A stretch of 64,000 nt of DNA from Paralithodes platypus. Taxonomy: Eukaryota > Arthropoda > Malacostraca > Decapoda > Lithodidae. A program made the translations under genes and the position numbers. This document shows, in pieces, positions 22,013-32,553 of this stretch; positions within the stretch are counted from its first letter, which is position 1; each line of letters starts with the position of its first letter. Location of the stretch: positions 21,415,651 to 21,479,650 of the forward strand of contig CM064480.1 of NCBI GenBank assembly GCA_032716605.1. Reading direction: 5' to 3'. A model generated the notes under the pieces. That model was not told the origin of the DNA. It did no database searches and saw only the letters and a list, made by a program, of their open reading frames with translations.

Positions 22013-23079
22013 TATTAAGATAGTAGGCCTAATTTAATACAAGACCTATCATTAGGGAAAGCCTATCCAGCCTACTGTTTGACTGGAAAGTTGCCCAAAT
22101 GAAAATGATTTGGAGATACGAATTAGTACAGCAATTTTAATTATGCATTTATAATAGTCAATTAAATTTGGTAAGTAGTCTACTAGGGAGTTTATATATT
22201 TCAAAATTGCAGCCTCTCATGCAGAAACTATAAGGTCAAACATTCCCTAAATCGAAATAGTCGAACAAGTTCCAATAGTTAAAGAAGCCTAATGTTCTTT
22301 TAATTTTCATTGTGGATGGGTGGATAAAATATGCAGGTAGGAGAAGGATACTTTAACTGTAGGCTTATTTCTTACCGATTCTCCACCTTACTGATGCTGG
22401 AGCCTGGATATTCGTTGCGATGAAAAACCTTCCTCTCCAGCGTTCTTCCTGGAATAATCTTGGCCATTTCATAATCACAAACAGCATGAATTCTCTCTTC
22501 TCTGACGATAGTGCGTTGTTATATGTGCGATTAGTTTGCTTGGGAAACAGATTAACTTGCTCATGTAGTAATGTACACCCTATGTGGTGGATTGTGTTCT
22601 TTTATTTAATAATTTTCATTTTAGTAAGCGTTGTTTCCACATAGCGATTTTGATAATTTAATTTGACTTTATATTGTCCTTGTCCCAATTTTGGTTTGTT
22701 TAGTTTGCAAGTTTTACATTTTAATTCTAGATTTCAATTAATTTCCCTTCGGAATTTGTGTACTGTATAACTGTATTCCATAAGTTAGACAGTCATGAAT
22801 GACTACTACCTATTCAAGAAGTGACAAGACCAAACATTAAATCTTTATTAATATTATTATTATTGTTATTTTTATTGGCATCGAAGTATAAACATCATCT
22901 GTGAGAGAGATGCCATTTCATTCTATGTGTCACACAATTTTTGGACTTATATACCTCGGTCTTCAAAGGTATTATACTTACCATAACATATATTGCAATT
23001 AATGTGCGGAAGAGTAAGGTTATGTAATGTTTGACAGGCTGAGGTTGGTAACTTGGGAGAGAGGTATCCTGACCAGGAT
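22013..23079. other. Spacer of the inverted-repeat unit, no gene seen
   Basis: AT-rich sequence. A 74-codon frame at 22420-22644 with a hydrophobic end (WWIVFFYLIIFILV) has no supporting context. (ATT)n lies near 22850. Nothing else can be supported. Confidence 0.5.
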
Positions 23080-23155
23080 TCGAACCCACTCACTCAGGTA
23101 TGTTTGTGAGAGTTGGGCACCGTATTCACTCGACCATGAGCGACTGTAGCATTAG
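23080..23155 (-). mobile_element. tRNA-like SINE head, minus strand
   Basis: Reading the complement: ATGGTCGAGTG (A-box-like), then about 45 bp later GGGTTCGAATCCTGG (good B box). The spacing is that of a tRNA-derived SINE. The body probably continues to about 22890. A second copy lies on the opposite strand at 23358-23430. Confidence 0.6.
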
Positions 23156-23357
23156 ATTTGTCATCAGAGAGGTTCCATATTAGTACCAGGACAATTAAAA
23201 TTGTATCACTTAGCCAAGTTGGCAGGGGCAGGGGGGAATGTGTAAAATAGTCATTGTTGAAGTCAAGTAAACTCGCCATGTGTATGAAGGCATAAACCTC
23301 CGCAACACTATAACCTGGTTCTCCAAATATGAACTAAGGTTGGTTCCCTTGTATCCG

Positions 23358-23430
23358 CTCATGGTTGAGTAAATATGGTGCCCAACTTTCACAAACATAT
23401 CTGAGTGAGTAGGTTTGAATCCTAAACAGT
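23358..23430 (+). mobile_element. tRNA-like SINE head, plus strand
   Basis: CGCTCATGGTTGAGTAAATA, then GGTGCCCAACTTTCACAAAC, then AGTAGGTTTGAATCCT. This matches the complement of 23080-23155 with a few changes; the B box has decayed from GGTTCGAATCC to GGTTTGAATCC. The two heads are inverted and about 200 bp apart. Confidence 0.6.
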
Positions 23431-23604
23431 AATGTTTTGGCCTTTAAAACAGGGTTGCTCACCTGGTAGGGCCGCCAATCGGTAGCGCATGACAGGCCAA
23501 GGATTAGGCAGCCCAGGAGATAGCATGACACGCCAGTGCTTACCTATGAATTGGTAGTGGGAAAATAAGAATTGGTTTCTTGTGTGGTCCCCACCTCTTA
23601 AGAC

Positions 23605-25195
23605 GTGTCAGCCTACGGTCCGGACGGTGTTCCTCCTGTTGTTCTCAAAAACTGTGCTTCCGTGCTGACTCCCTGCCTAGGCAAACTCTTTCGTCTCTGT
23701 CTATCCTCTAACGTCTTCCCTTCATGCTGGAAGTTTGCTCACATTCGACCTGTCCCAAAGAAGGGTGACTGCTCTCAACCCTCCAACTATCGTCCAATTG
23801 CTCTCATTTCTTGTCTTTCTAAAGTTTTTGAAACTATTCTTGCTTCCAAATTTCTTAAGCATTTCTCTTCTCATAATCTGCTCTCAGATCGCCAGTATGT
23901 CTTCCTTAAGGGTCGCTCTACTGGTGATCTTCTTTCATATCTTACTAACTCTTGGTCATCCTCCTTTCGGGACTTCGGTGAGACTTTTTCTATTGCACTA
24001 GACATATCGAAAGCCTTCGATAGAGTCTGGCATAAATCTTTAATTTCTAAACTACCCTCCTTCGGTTTCTATCCCTCCATCTGTGCCTTTGTCTCTAATT
24101 TCCTTTCCGGCCGTTCCATAGCCGCGGTTGTGGACGGCCATTGTTCACTTCTCACCCTATAAACTCCGGTGTTCCTCAGGGCTCTGTCCTATCTCCTATT
24201 CTCTTTCTAATTTTTATAAATGATCTCCTTAACTGTACCTTAATTCCCATCCATTCATACGCAGACGACTCAACCTTACACTACTCCATTACTTTTTCAG
24301 AACGCCCCAGCCAGCAATCCCTCAACGACAAACGTAATGAAGCCATAGAACTCTTAAATTCTGATCTAAATACTATTTCCAATTGGGGCAGAGAAAACCT
24401 TGTTAACATTAATGCTTCCAAAACCCAATTTCTCCATCTATCTACCCGTCAGGATCTCCCAGTGGACTATCCCTTATTCTTCAACAATACAAAAATCAAC
24501 CCTTCATCTTCTCTCAATATTCTTGGTGTCTCTTTTTCTTCTGCTCTCATTTGGAAGGAACATATTACCAGTCTTGCTAAGGCAGCCTCCCAGAAGCTGG
24601 GTGTGCTCAACCGCCTTAGGGGGTTCTTTTCCCCTGCACAGCTTCTTGCTCTGTACAGGGGCATAGTGCACCCTTGTATTGAGTATTGTTCACATGTGTG
24701 GGGAGGTTCCTCTCACACCGCTCTCCTAGACAAAGTTGAAAGGAAGGCCTTTCGTATCATTAACCCCCTGTCCACTCACCAACTCTCTGCAATCTCTCTC
24801 TCTCCGCCGCAATGTTGCATCTCTCTCGCTATTCTATCGCTACTATAATAATCAGTGTTCCTCAGAGCTATCCCAGTGCATACCACCTCCTCCTTTACGT
24901 AGGGCACGTGGTACCCGTCTTGCAACTCAATCCCACCCCTACTCTGTGCAACTCTCCAACCCAAGAGTGAAATGTTACTCTCAAACTTTCTTCTACTCAA
25001 CAGCTGAGCTCTGGAACTCTCTCCCAGAATCAGTTTTTCCCGCTTCCTATGACTTAAATTGCTTCAAACTCCGTGTGTCCAGGCATTTTGGCTCGAACGT
25101 CCCTTGATTTTGGCCCTGTCACTCTTTCAACTATGGGGGAGGCACTCGCTATAGGCAGTTATGCCTTTTGCCTCCCTCAATTACATAGAAAAAAA
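23605..25195 (+). mobile_element. LINE family 1, copy 1b, 5'-truncated
   Basis: Starts abruptly at about 23610 within the reverse transcriptase (YGPDGVPPVVLK). Frame 23605-24162 carries LDISKAFDRVWHKSL. One base is missing near 24150. Frame 24141-24848 carries SGVPQGSVLSPILF and the catalytic SYADDSTLH. A further shift leads to 24736-25107 with the C-terminal TAELWNSLPES and FKLRVSRHFGSNVP. An A tail is at 25189-25198. Nearly identical by eye to copy 1d (51105-52696), so both are probably recent. No target duplication was identified. Confidence 0.9.
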
Positions 25196-25204
25196 AAAAT
25201 GTTC

Positions 25205-25385
25205 TCTATATCCGTGTGTCTGTCGTACCGTGATTTGAATGTGGCTATCGTGGGCGCAGTTACTATCCCGTCTGGGAGTGAGTTCCAGTCATCGATCCAG
25301 GTTTCGATCATATCACCTCTTTTTCTACGGTCACTGAGTGTCTGCAGTCCCGGTCGCTGACATCTCTCCTCGTAGGGCAGGTGTG
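25205..25385 (-). pseudogene. C-terminal LINE reverse-transcriptase remnant
   Basis: The minus strand reads LPYEERCQRPGLQTLSDRR, KRGDMIETW, then a gap and DDWNSLPDGIVTAPTIATFK. This is the usual C-terminal region of CR1-group LINE reverse transcriptases, with an internal deletion. About 180 bp remain. Confidence 0.65.
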
Positions 25386-25515
25386 TTAGTTTTCAGATGC
25401 AACATTTGATGTACTGGAGATGCTTGACAATGGGGTGACTGGTAGTGTGTGTCGGACCAATAATATGATGGGGTATCAGGGGTTGAGATGTTACTTAAAA
25501 ATGGGAAAGGGGATT

Positions 25516-26400
25516 TTATGGGTTGAAGAGTGAGTTGTGGAGGTGTTGGGTCAATTTAGATTTGAATTGAGCAAGGGAGGGGGAATCAACTATTTCAGCT
25601 GGTAGGGAGTTCCACTGATGGATTATACAACAGGAGTGGTGATGGGCTGGTCTATCAGAGTGAGAATTGAGCGATCTCTGCCATACCCATAGCTTACTCC
25701 GACTGTTCCTTTTATTTATATATTTTCTAGATCTCAAGTGACGGCGTCTCTTCCGTGGATTGACCTCCCAATCTACCAAGATTGGAAGCCAAAGCGTCAC
25801 ATTTTTCCTTTGCCCCTCGACTTTCTCTTCATAATTGCTGAGGGGCACAGGGCCCTGGGTGGGGCTTTGATTTCCCGGGCGTTTCCGCACCCTCCCCAGC
25901 TCCCCGCCATGGAGTGGCTTCGGTCACCCAGGCTTTATTGTGGTCGGCAGGGAGGGATCTGTGGGGGCGCTCGGTTATGGCCTTGCCCTTGCTCGGGGCC
26001 TTGGGGCTGTTCGGCCAGGCAGCTTGGGGAACAACAACGACAGGAGAAAAACTTTTTCTTGCTTCGGTTTCTGTGTGGGGAACAAAGATCTTGTATTTAT
26101 GACCTCTTACTCCTTGGTGGGGTGACATAGTGAACAGGTCATGGTGTTTAATGGGCGAGAGATTATGGAATATTTTGTAACACTGAATAAGGTCGGTCCT
26201 CAACAATCTGCCTTTAATTGAAAACAGGTTTAAGGTAGAGAGACGGTCATGATAAGTGAGACTTGAGTGGTTGGTTACTTGTTTCGTCCACCGACGTTGA
26301 ACAGACTCTAGAAGATTAAGATCGCCTTGAAGGCTTGAAAACGAGTATTCCAAACAGGAGAAGCAAAGTCAAGCAAGGGTCTGATGTAGATGCTAAAATG
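25516..26400 (-). pseudogene. C-terminal LINE reverse-transcriptase remnant with a SINE inside
   Basis: The minus strand from about 26400 gives SPVWNT, LESVQRRWTKQVTN, YHDRLSTLNL, DLIQCYKIFHN and RGHKYKIFV. After the SINE (26039-25637) it gives CCIIHQWNSLPAEIV and FKSKLTQHLHNSLFNP with a stop at 25516. The order and motifs are those of LINE C-termini. At least one frameshift. It is not the same family as LINE 1. Confidence 0.75.
25637..26039 (-). mobile_element. SINE with (AAC)n tail, copy in a LINE remnant
   Basis: 403 bp flanked by ACAGGAG (25630-25636 and 26040-26046). Removing it reconnects the LINE frame. The minus-strand tail is AAC repeats (GGGAACAACAACG). It is a near match to 57677-58193 over most of its length but lacks about 115 bp of that copy's 5' end. 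Open frames inside it are unsupported. Confidence 0.8.
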
Positions 26401-26923
26401 TTGATATTTTGTTGGAGATCTTGAGAGCTTGATTGTGGTTACTTACTTGGATGCTGGATGTAGAGTTTGAGGTCGTCAGCAAACAACTTGTAGTGCGGTC
26501 ACAGAATGTGAGGTTAGGTTGAATGGTCGGATTATGGAGACTGTTAGCTCATTTAAGTATTTTAAGGCAGTACCGTGTGGAGTTACCTGGGGAGATAGAC
26601 AGACAAATCAAGAAGTACGAGAGCATTGTGGTGTGGATGTGCTGGAGAGTGTGACTGTGATATTAAGGAACACTTTGAGATGATTCGGTCATAATCAGCC
26701 TTGTAGTAGTTCCTGGGTTATAATTGTAGGCCTACAATTTATTTTTGGATCTGGGTTCCAGACTAACTTCTTTATAGAACGAATCTCGCAAGTGGTCAAT
26801 TTCCTCATTCAGTGTTCATTTTTTTACACAAGGGGATAGTTTCCTATTCATTCCGATATATTTGTCAATTTCTAATAGTTTACGTCAAGCTTCGAATAGT
26901 TGTTGGGTAAATCTTTGCCCCCT
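26401..26923. other. Spacer of the inverted-repeat unit, no gene seen
   Basis: Unique-looking, moderately AT-rich sequence between a LINE remnant and the right inverted arm. No motif recognised. Confidence 0.5.
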
Positions 26924-28042
26924 ACACCTTTATATATGGTTATTTAAAATTGGCGCCTTGTATAAACCAATATGGCTGACTGATGAAGGATAATATTCTA
27001 CACCTAAACTTGTTCTCTTTTAAAAACAATGTATAGTGCCATATAATATACAATAGATTGTAAGAATGCATGTAAAGTTTCTCTAAATAGCTTCTATTTA
27101 TATATAATTATTTTAAAATGGTAAATATTGACATATTAAATGAAATTCGCCTCTTATTATTGTCCCCAGAATAATGTTGATGAATGTAAACAAACATAAA
27201 ATGGACCCTACTTGGGATAGCACGCAAAAAAAGCACCCATCACCCATACCGTCATATAAGTTTTGATAAGGGTTGTGTATCCATAATTATATCACACACG
27301 GAATCTGTAATGCCTATAGACATCATTCATGTATACACACATTACTGTGCTCTATAATCTAAGGATTTATAGCCTTAAAACTGAAGTCTATCAGAGACTG
27401 GGAGGGAGGTTTGCGTGAAATGATACTTATAAGTTATCAGTTATCAGTTTATTCCAGTTCCAATAATATTCGGTTCTTCCCCAGTCCCGCCATATTGCTG
27501 AACGTTCGTGTAGACAGTAGTTGTAATAGCATTTGTGTGTGCTTTAAGCTGTCATAGACTTTAGTAGTGTTTACATATATAAGGCCGAAATCACCTAGAT
27601 ATTGGAGACTATTGCCTGACTAGTGATAAGTGATATTCGTGTGTATGCTGACCTGAAAATATAGTGTTAAATTTATCAGGATTATCAGGGCGGGCACGAT
27701 GACCAGATTGAGATTCCAGAAGTCGACCCCATTGTTTAATTGTTAATTTGATAGCCCTTAGGCCCTAATGGACTGTGTAAATTGTAAAATTTGTAATGTC
27801 TGAATGTCAGTGTTTTAGTATTACTGAGATTTTCTCATTATTTCTGGGAATCTGGTAATTCTGGTTCTGGTAGGCTCAGACTCTCAGAGCCCCCACCTCT
27901 TAACCCGGGAATGGCGAAGGTCCTCAATGCTCAATTAAGGTAATTATTTATAAGATGACCTTTTTTTCTAGTTATTAAAAACTTATTCTATGGTGTATTA
28001 TATAATATATAGAACTTAGAAGCAATACTGTGGACAGTGTGG
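26924..28042. repeat. Right ~1-kb arm of the 7-kb inverted-repeat unit
   Basis: Complement of 21010-22012; see that entry. The outer tip GAAGCAATACTGTGG faces the left tip CAGTTCTATTGCTTC. No clear duplication of flanking sequence was found. Confidence 0.85.
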
Positions 28043-28399
28043 TCCGAGTGGACTGTGGACACCCTTAATTCCAAAAGTGACAAGTCCAAAACAAAATCCG
28101 GGGGGGGGGGGCCCCCCCCTCCCCCCCCCAACCCCAATCACTTTGGCAATTAGGCTCTCCAAATTCTTGTGAAGTTGTTTTCTGTAACATTAATACACCC
28201 CCCCCCCCCAAAAAAAAAAAAAAAAAAAAAAATAGCCTAGGGGAGTTTCTGTTATCATTATACAAAAAATTCATTTGCATTATCACTAAAAAAACCAGCA
28301 TCGTTTGACACCCTGTCGGCCCATAGCATTGGCTGATTCGGACCATTCAGTGGCTGATTCGGACCATTGTAATGTTTTGAACTATAAACTTATAAAAAC
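28043..28399. other. Homopolymer-rich stretch and 15-bp minisatellite
   Basis: G and C runs (28100-28128), a C run next to an A run (28198-28232), then TGGCTGATTCGGACCAT repeated (28328-28375). The same 15-bp motif is found at 18929-18962 and 30464-30710. Confidence 0.6.
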
Positions 28400-29345
28400 A
28401 GGATTCTCGGGTTCATATCTAGGAGTGTGAGTAACAGAACTGCTGATGTTATCTTAAAACTTTACTTGTCATTAGTGAGACCCCATATGGATTATGCTGT
28501 TCAATTTTGGTGTCCTTATTACAGAATGGACATAGATTCATTGGAGAGAGTACAACGTAGAATGACAAAAATGATCCATAATATTAGAAATCTTCCGTAT
28601 AAAGAAAGGTTGAAGAAATTAGGCTTACATTCGTTAGAGAGACGCAGAGTTAGAGGGGATATGATAGAGGTGTTCAAGTGGGTTAGTGGGATTAACAAAG
28701 GGGACATGACAAATGTACTAAAGTTCAGTGATAGCGAAAGAACTCGTACCAATGGTTTCAAATTAGATAAATTTTGTTTCAGAAAAGATATAGGCAAATA
28801 TTGGTTTGGTAACAGAGTTGTAGATGGGTGGAATGGACTACCAAGTGCTATAGTGGGATTAAAAACGATAGGGAGCCTTAACCCCTTCAGACTCATATGA
28901 CGCAGAGGTTGCCAGATTAGCAATAAGAAATAGAGTTCTCTCACTCTTATAATTACCTCTCCAAAATTAGTTTTCTGCCCACAGCTAACTCAAAGACAAC
29001 TGCAGAGGTTGAAGTAACTAAACTAAAGGTTTCTAAATACCCCTGATGGTAACAAAGGCTTTAATGTATCCCTAATCGGCTCAAAATCGCGTCATATGTC
29101 GGAGAGGGTTAAGATAAAATTGGATAAGCATATGGACGAGAAGGGTTGGGTGTGAAGGGGGATCAGCAGGGTTGGGCCAATCAGCGCTCTGCAGACCCCC
29201 GTAATCCTGTGTTAATCTCTAACCGTTTTGATAAGATGATCCTCAGGGTATTAGAGTGTTGAGCCTGTAATTGGGGTTGTGTGGGACAGGGATCTGCCTT
29301 GCTTAGGCCAATCGGCTTTCTGCAGACTCCCATTTTCTTATGTTC
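28400..29345 (+). mobile_element. LINE family 4 (CR1-like), 3' portion, interrupted
   Basis: Frame 28427-28877 reads DVILKLYLSLVRPHMDYAVQ, LERVQRRMTKMIHNI, YKERLKKLGLHSLERRR and RGDMIEVFKW, the classic C-terminal region of CR1-group reverse transcriptases. It also carries FRKDIGKYWFGNRVVDGWN. The frame is cut by a TTAA-flanked MITE (28878-29112) and resumes as KIKLDKHMDEKGWV with a stop near 29151. The 3' end CCCATTTTCTTATGTTCTTA is at 29328-29347. The polymerase core is missing (5' truncation). Confidence 0.85.
28878..29112. mobile_element. 235-bp TTAA-flanked MITE in a LINE
   Basis: TTAA at 28878-28881 and 29109-29112. The ends are CCCCTTCAGACTCATATGAC and (complement of the right end) CCCTCTCCGACATATGACGC. 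Removing the element and one TTAA restores the LINE residues IGSLKIKLDKH. piggyBac-type by target and CCC ends; different family from the 488-bp MITE. Confidence 0.85.
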
Positions 29346-29648
29346 TTAAAATACACGACAATTCAACCACTATAAAAAAACAAAAAAACATCAACATTGG
29401 ATTAAATGGTTCAATTTGACCACTTGCGAGTTTTAGGCTATAAGGAAGTTCGGCCTGTAAACATCGATATTAGCCTAAACACAAATACAGTAATTATGTA
29501 GGTTTATTATGGATTAATAGTACTGTATGTTGAATTTGGTTTTATGTATTAATTAATGTACTAAAACCGTATTATAGCGAGTTATTCTGCTAAATATCGA
29601 TGTCTACATCTCCAACTTCCTTATATAATAAAACTCGCAAGTTGTGAA

Positions 29649-29815
29649 TTGACTATTTATTTTCGATTCAGACTATGTGGTGTACAGTTGAGGACAGGAA
29701 TTTCTGACACTGACGAACCAGACTGGTTCAAATATCAATCCATCAAGCCATCGTTCATAGAACGAACTCCTGGATGGGAGAGTGCGCCAAAAACAACAAC
29801 AACAACAACAACAAC
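29649..29815 (+). repeat. (AAC)n run, possible SINE 3' end
   Basis: AACAACAAC repeats at 29790-29816 preceded by about 140 bp of non-repetitive sequence containing GGTTCAAAT. It could be a short SINE with the (AAC)n tail used by other SINEs here. No target duplication found. Confidence 0.3.
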
Positions 29816-29918
29816 AATCTTGTTTTCTATATAAAGAGTTGATGACAAAGCGTCACTGTCAGTACAACTTATTATTTAAGAAGTTTTATGTGGTGCAAGA
29901 CGGCATTTCATCTTCGCC

Positions 29919-30185
29919 ACGGGACAGCAGTTGTTATTATTAGGAAAATCCAAGACTTGGTTTATTGACGGGACTTTTAAAGTAATCAAGTCTCCCTTTT
30001 ACCAACTCTTGTCTATACACTCTTTTATCAAATCAGGGGATGACATGAAACAACTCCCATTGTGTTTTTGTGTGATGTCCGGGAAAGGAAGTAAAGATTA
30101 CGAAACTGTTTTACGGCGATACTAGATATGCTTCCAGTGGATTATGCAGTGACTTCATTTGTAGTAGACTACGAAAAAGGGCAAC
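29919..30185 (+). pseudogene. MULE-type transposase fragment
   Basis: The frame 29931-30125 reads SKTWFIDGTFKVIKSPFYQL, LLSIHSF, LPLCFCVMSGKGSKDYETVL. After a one-base slip it gives DMLPVDYAVTSFVVDYEK. This matches the core of the MULE transposase domain (DGTFK around the first catalytic Asp; a D-x-E near the end, here DYEK), by recollection of the family pattern. Only about 85 residues remain, so it is a relic. Confidence 0.65.
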
Positions 30186-30463
30186 TATAAGCATTAATCA
30201 CAATCATAGTGTACAGTATATGTATATAAGCATTCCAGTTAGGTTTTATTGACAACTATATGTATTTAGGCTATAGGTCTAAGCAATTATTAATCAAAAT
30301 CATACACAAAAATAGTGTTTATTTATATCTACTCCTTCGATAAATTTATATATAGGCCTATAATATAAACAGCATTATAGCCTACTATGTACGAAACCTA
30401 ATAACAAAATTAATACAACTACATTAAATCAAAATAATCATAATAATTTCATATGATAATGAT

Positions 30464-30710
30464 CATGGTCCGAATTGGCCGAGTAAGCCTAGGACGAATA
30501 TATTGGGGTCCGAATGAGCCTGGGCCGAGTAAGCCTGGGACGAATTAATGTGGTCCGAATGAGCCTGGGCCGAGTAAGCCTGGGACGAATTAATGTGGTC
30601 CGAATGAGCCTGGGCCGAGTAAGCCTGGGACGAGTAAGCCTGGGACGAATTAATGTGGTCCGAATGAGCCTGGGCCGAATCAGCCATGGTCCGAATCAGC
30701 CGGCTACCCA
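30464..30710. repeat. 45-bp minisatellite built of 15-bp units
   Basis: GTCCGAATGAGCCTGG starts at 30518, 30553, 30598 and 30658. The spacing is 45 bp, or 60 bp where an extra 15-bp unit is present. Submonomers are TCCGAATGAGCCTGG, GCCGAGTAAGCCTGG and GACGAATTAATGTGG. The 15-bp period keeps frames open, so the translated repeats on both strands are artefacts. Confidence 0.85.
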
Positions 30711-30892
30711 TTTCCGTGCATTATCAAACCATACTAAGTCTACTACTAATAATATTAACCCATTAGTACCAACAGAATAGCGACAAAATAGGGGTAGTAT
30801 AACTGTAGATTTATCCTAGGCTATCCAAACCGTCGGTAATTCAATATAATATATGCCTACTATTTTACTGTACTATTTTTTATTTAGCCTAG

Positions 30893-31055
30893 CCTATATT
30901 AATGATTTAGTTGCAGAATAGGACTGGAATCTAAAGCTAGTCTGTTTGCTGATGATGCTAAAGTTTTTAGAATAATTGAGGGTGACACCGTGACAGTGAT
31001 ATTGAAGCTTTACGTAGGGACATAAAAAGGATAGATGATTGGACTGTCGGTTCAA
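30893..31055 (+). pseudogene. LINE reverse-transcriptase fragment
   Basis: Reads YINDL, then after a one-base slip SKASLFADDAKVFRIIEG and DIKRIDDWT. This is the catalytic FADD block of a CR1-group LINE. About 160 bp remain, directly abutting a TIR element at 31059. Confidence 0.65.
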
Positions 31056-31584
31056 TGTTATTGTAATACCACAAATTTTGTTGATATAGGCCTATTTGTC
31101 TTTTTATTTGAAGATAAATATTGAATCAAGGGGCCTATAGGCCTATGCTCTAAAGATCATAAGAAAATTTGTTTTATCCCTCGGCAAAACCTAATAAAAA
31201 AGTATGGTACTAAAATGTCTTTTTCGTAACAAGGTTGTCAATACGGTACTTCCAGTTATCAATAGCTCTAAAGACTAAAGATCATATAAAAATAGGTCAA
31301 TATTTCCGAGCCGCACCACAGCTGGGATCTCATTTCTAATGGTTGGGTCAATATACAGGAGACGCAACAATATAGGTAGCACATTTCTTATAGTAGTTTT
31401 GGGTTCCTATCATCATATGCTTCATTTCTATATAGGCTACTTTTTATCGGGGGGGGGCGGGATCTTGTGATTTTTCATTTTTTTTGGGGGGATTTTTTTT
31501 TTTGGTCATTAGCCTAACCTAACCAAAAAACCTAACGTAACCTAACCTAAATGTATTTGGGGGCTATTAGGTTTTTTGGTTAGG

Positions 31585-32553
31585 TTAACCCATCAGACCC
31601 GGAAGAGCTCTTAAACACCCATAAAAAACACACCCGAGCTACCCGGAAGGTCTCTTAACCCTTCCTACCCGGCCTATCTTACCTAAGGACGGTCGCCCGT
31701 ACCCGGGCGAAATGGCTGAAAAACGTCTAGGCCTAGGCTACCGTATTTATGTTTATTTTCACTGCTAGAACTTTCCCACTCATCTATAATCGTAGTGCGG
31801 TTTTCAATCTGTATTTTGGCGTTGAGTAGAGCTCTGTAAGTCAACTGGTTCAGTTGTGATGACGATTTCAGTGGAGCAAATATTGCAGAGATGTTGCCAA
31901 TATGGGGGCTTTTCAGACACTAATTTCGTCTGACGTCAGAACAATAACATTGAAGAGTCTTCTCCTTCTTGTTTTCGGAGGTGTGGTGACGCAACGCTTG
32001 GGTTTGTTGACATACGTCGTACGCACGGCGTTCAGACCAAGCTTAATTAGGCTATTAAGCTGCCGTCTTAGGTAAGGACGGCCGGGTAGCGGCCCTTCTG
32101 CCGAGCTGTCCTTACCTAAGGTAGCCCGGGTAGGAAGGGTTAAACACCCATGAGCATAAAGCCTGTAAGCTTGGTGTGCGAGGCGTACGTCCGACGCATG
32201 TAAACAACAGCCGGCTGGCCCGACGCCCCGCATCTCCGGCCACAAGGAGTGCGTCGCTTGTTCGTGTGTGCCTGTATGTTATTGTTAAGTATCGAAAAGT
32301 AGTGTAAAGTGGCTGTTTTTGCCATAAAGTTATCTCCAATGAAATCATCATCACAACTGAACCAGTTGACTTAGAGAACTCTACTTAACGCCATTCTACA
32401 GGTACGAAACACATCTACGCTTGGGGATGCGCGGGAATGCGGAAGCAGTCAGAATAACAAAGATACGGTAGCCTAGGCGTAGACGTTTTTCGGCCAAAAC
32501 CCCCGGATTTCGGGGAATATTTATGTAATGCGTAGCCGGGGCTGGAGGGTTAA
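31585..32553 (+). mobile_element. piggyBac-type MITE, copy 3 (outer), itself invaded
   Basis: TTAA at 31585-31588 and 32550-32553. Left part CCCATCAGACCCGGAAGAGCTC, split at CTCTTAA. The remainder (32140 on, AACACCCATGAGC) matches copy 1 to the right end GGGGCTGGAGGG. It lies at a TTAA within a GGTTAGGTTAATG stretch of the fold-back element. Confidence 0.85.
31655..32143 (-). mobile_element. piggyBac-type MITE nested inside copy 3
   Basis: TTAA at 31655-31658 and 32140-32143. The ends are CCCTTCCTACCCGG and CCGGGTAGGAAGGG. Excising it and one TTAA restores CTCTTAAACACCCATGAG as in copy 1 (1670). The interior carries the complement of the copy-2 core, so it belongs to that subfamily. ACCTTAGGTAAGG-type blocks repeat near both ends. 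Confidence 0.85.

Noticed and set aside
22420..22644. Small membrane protein (74 codons)
   Set aside because: A hydrophobic C-terminus alone is weak. There is no Kozak or splice context, and it sits in AT-rich spacer.
25738..26130. Gly/Arg/Trp-rich 130-codon frame and related frames
   Set aside because: They lie inside an (AAC)n-tailed SINE with target duplications. The same applies to the frames at 57556-57980.
30463..30780. Repeat-containing protein frames on both strands (82 and 88 codons)
   Set aside because: The 15-bp unit length keeps frames open. This is translated minisatellite.
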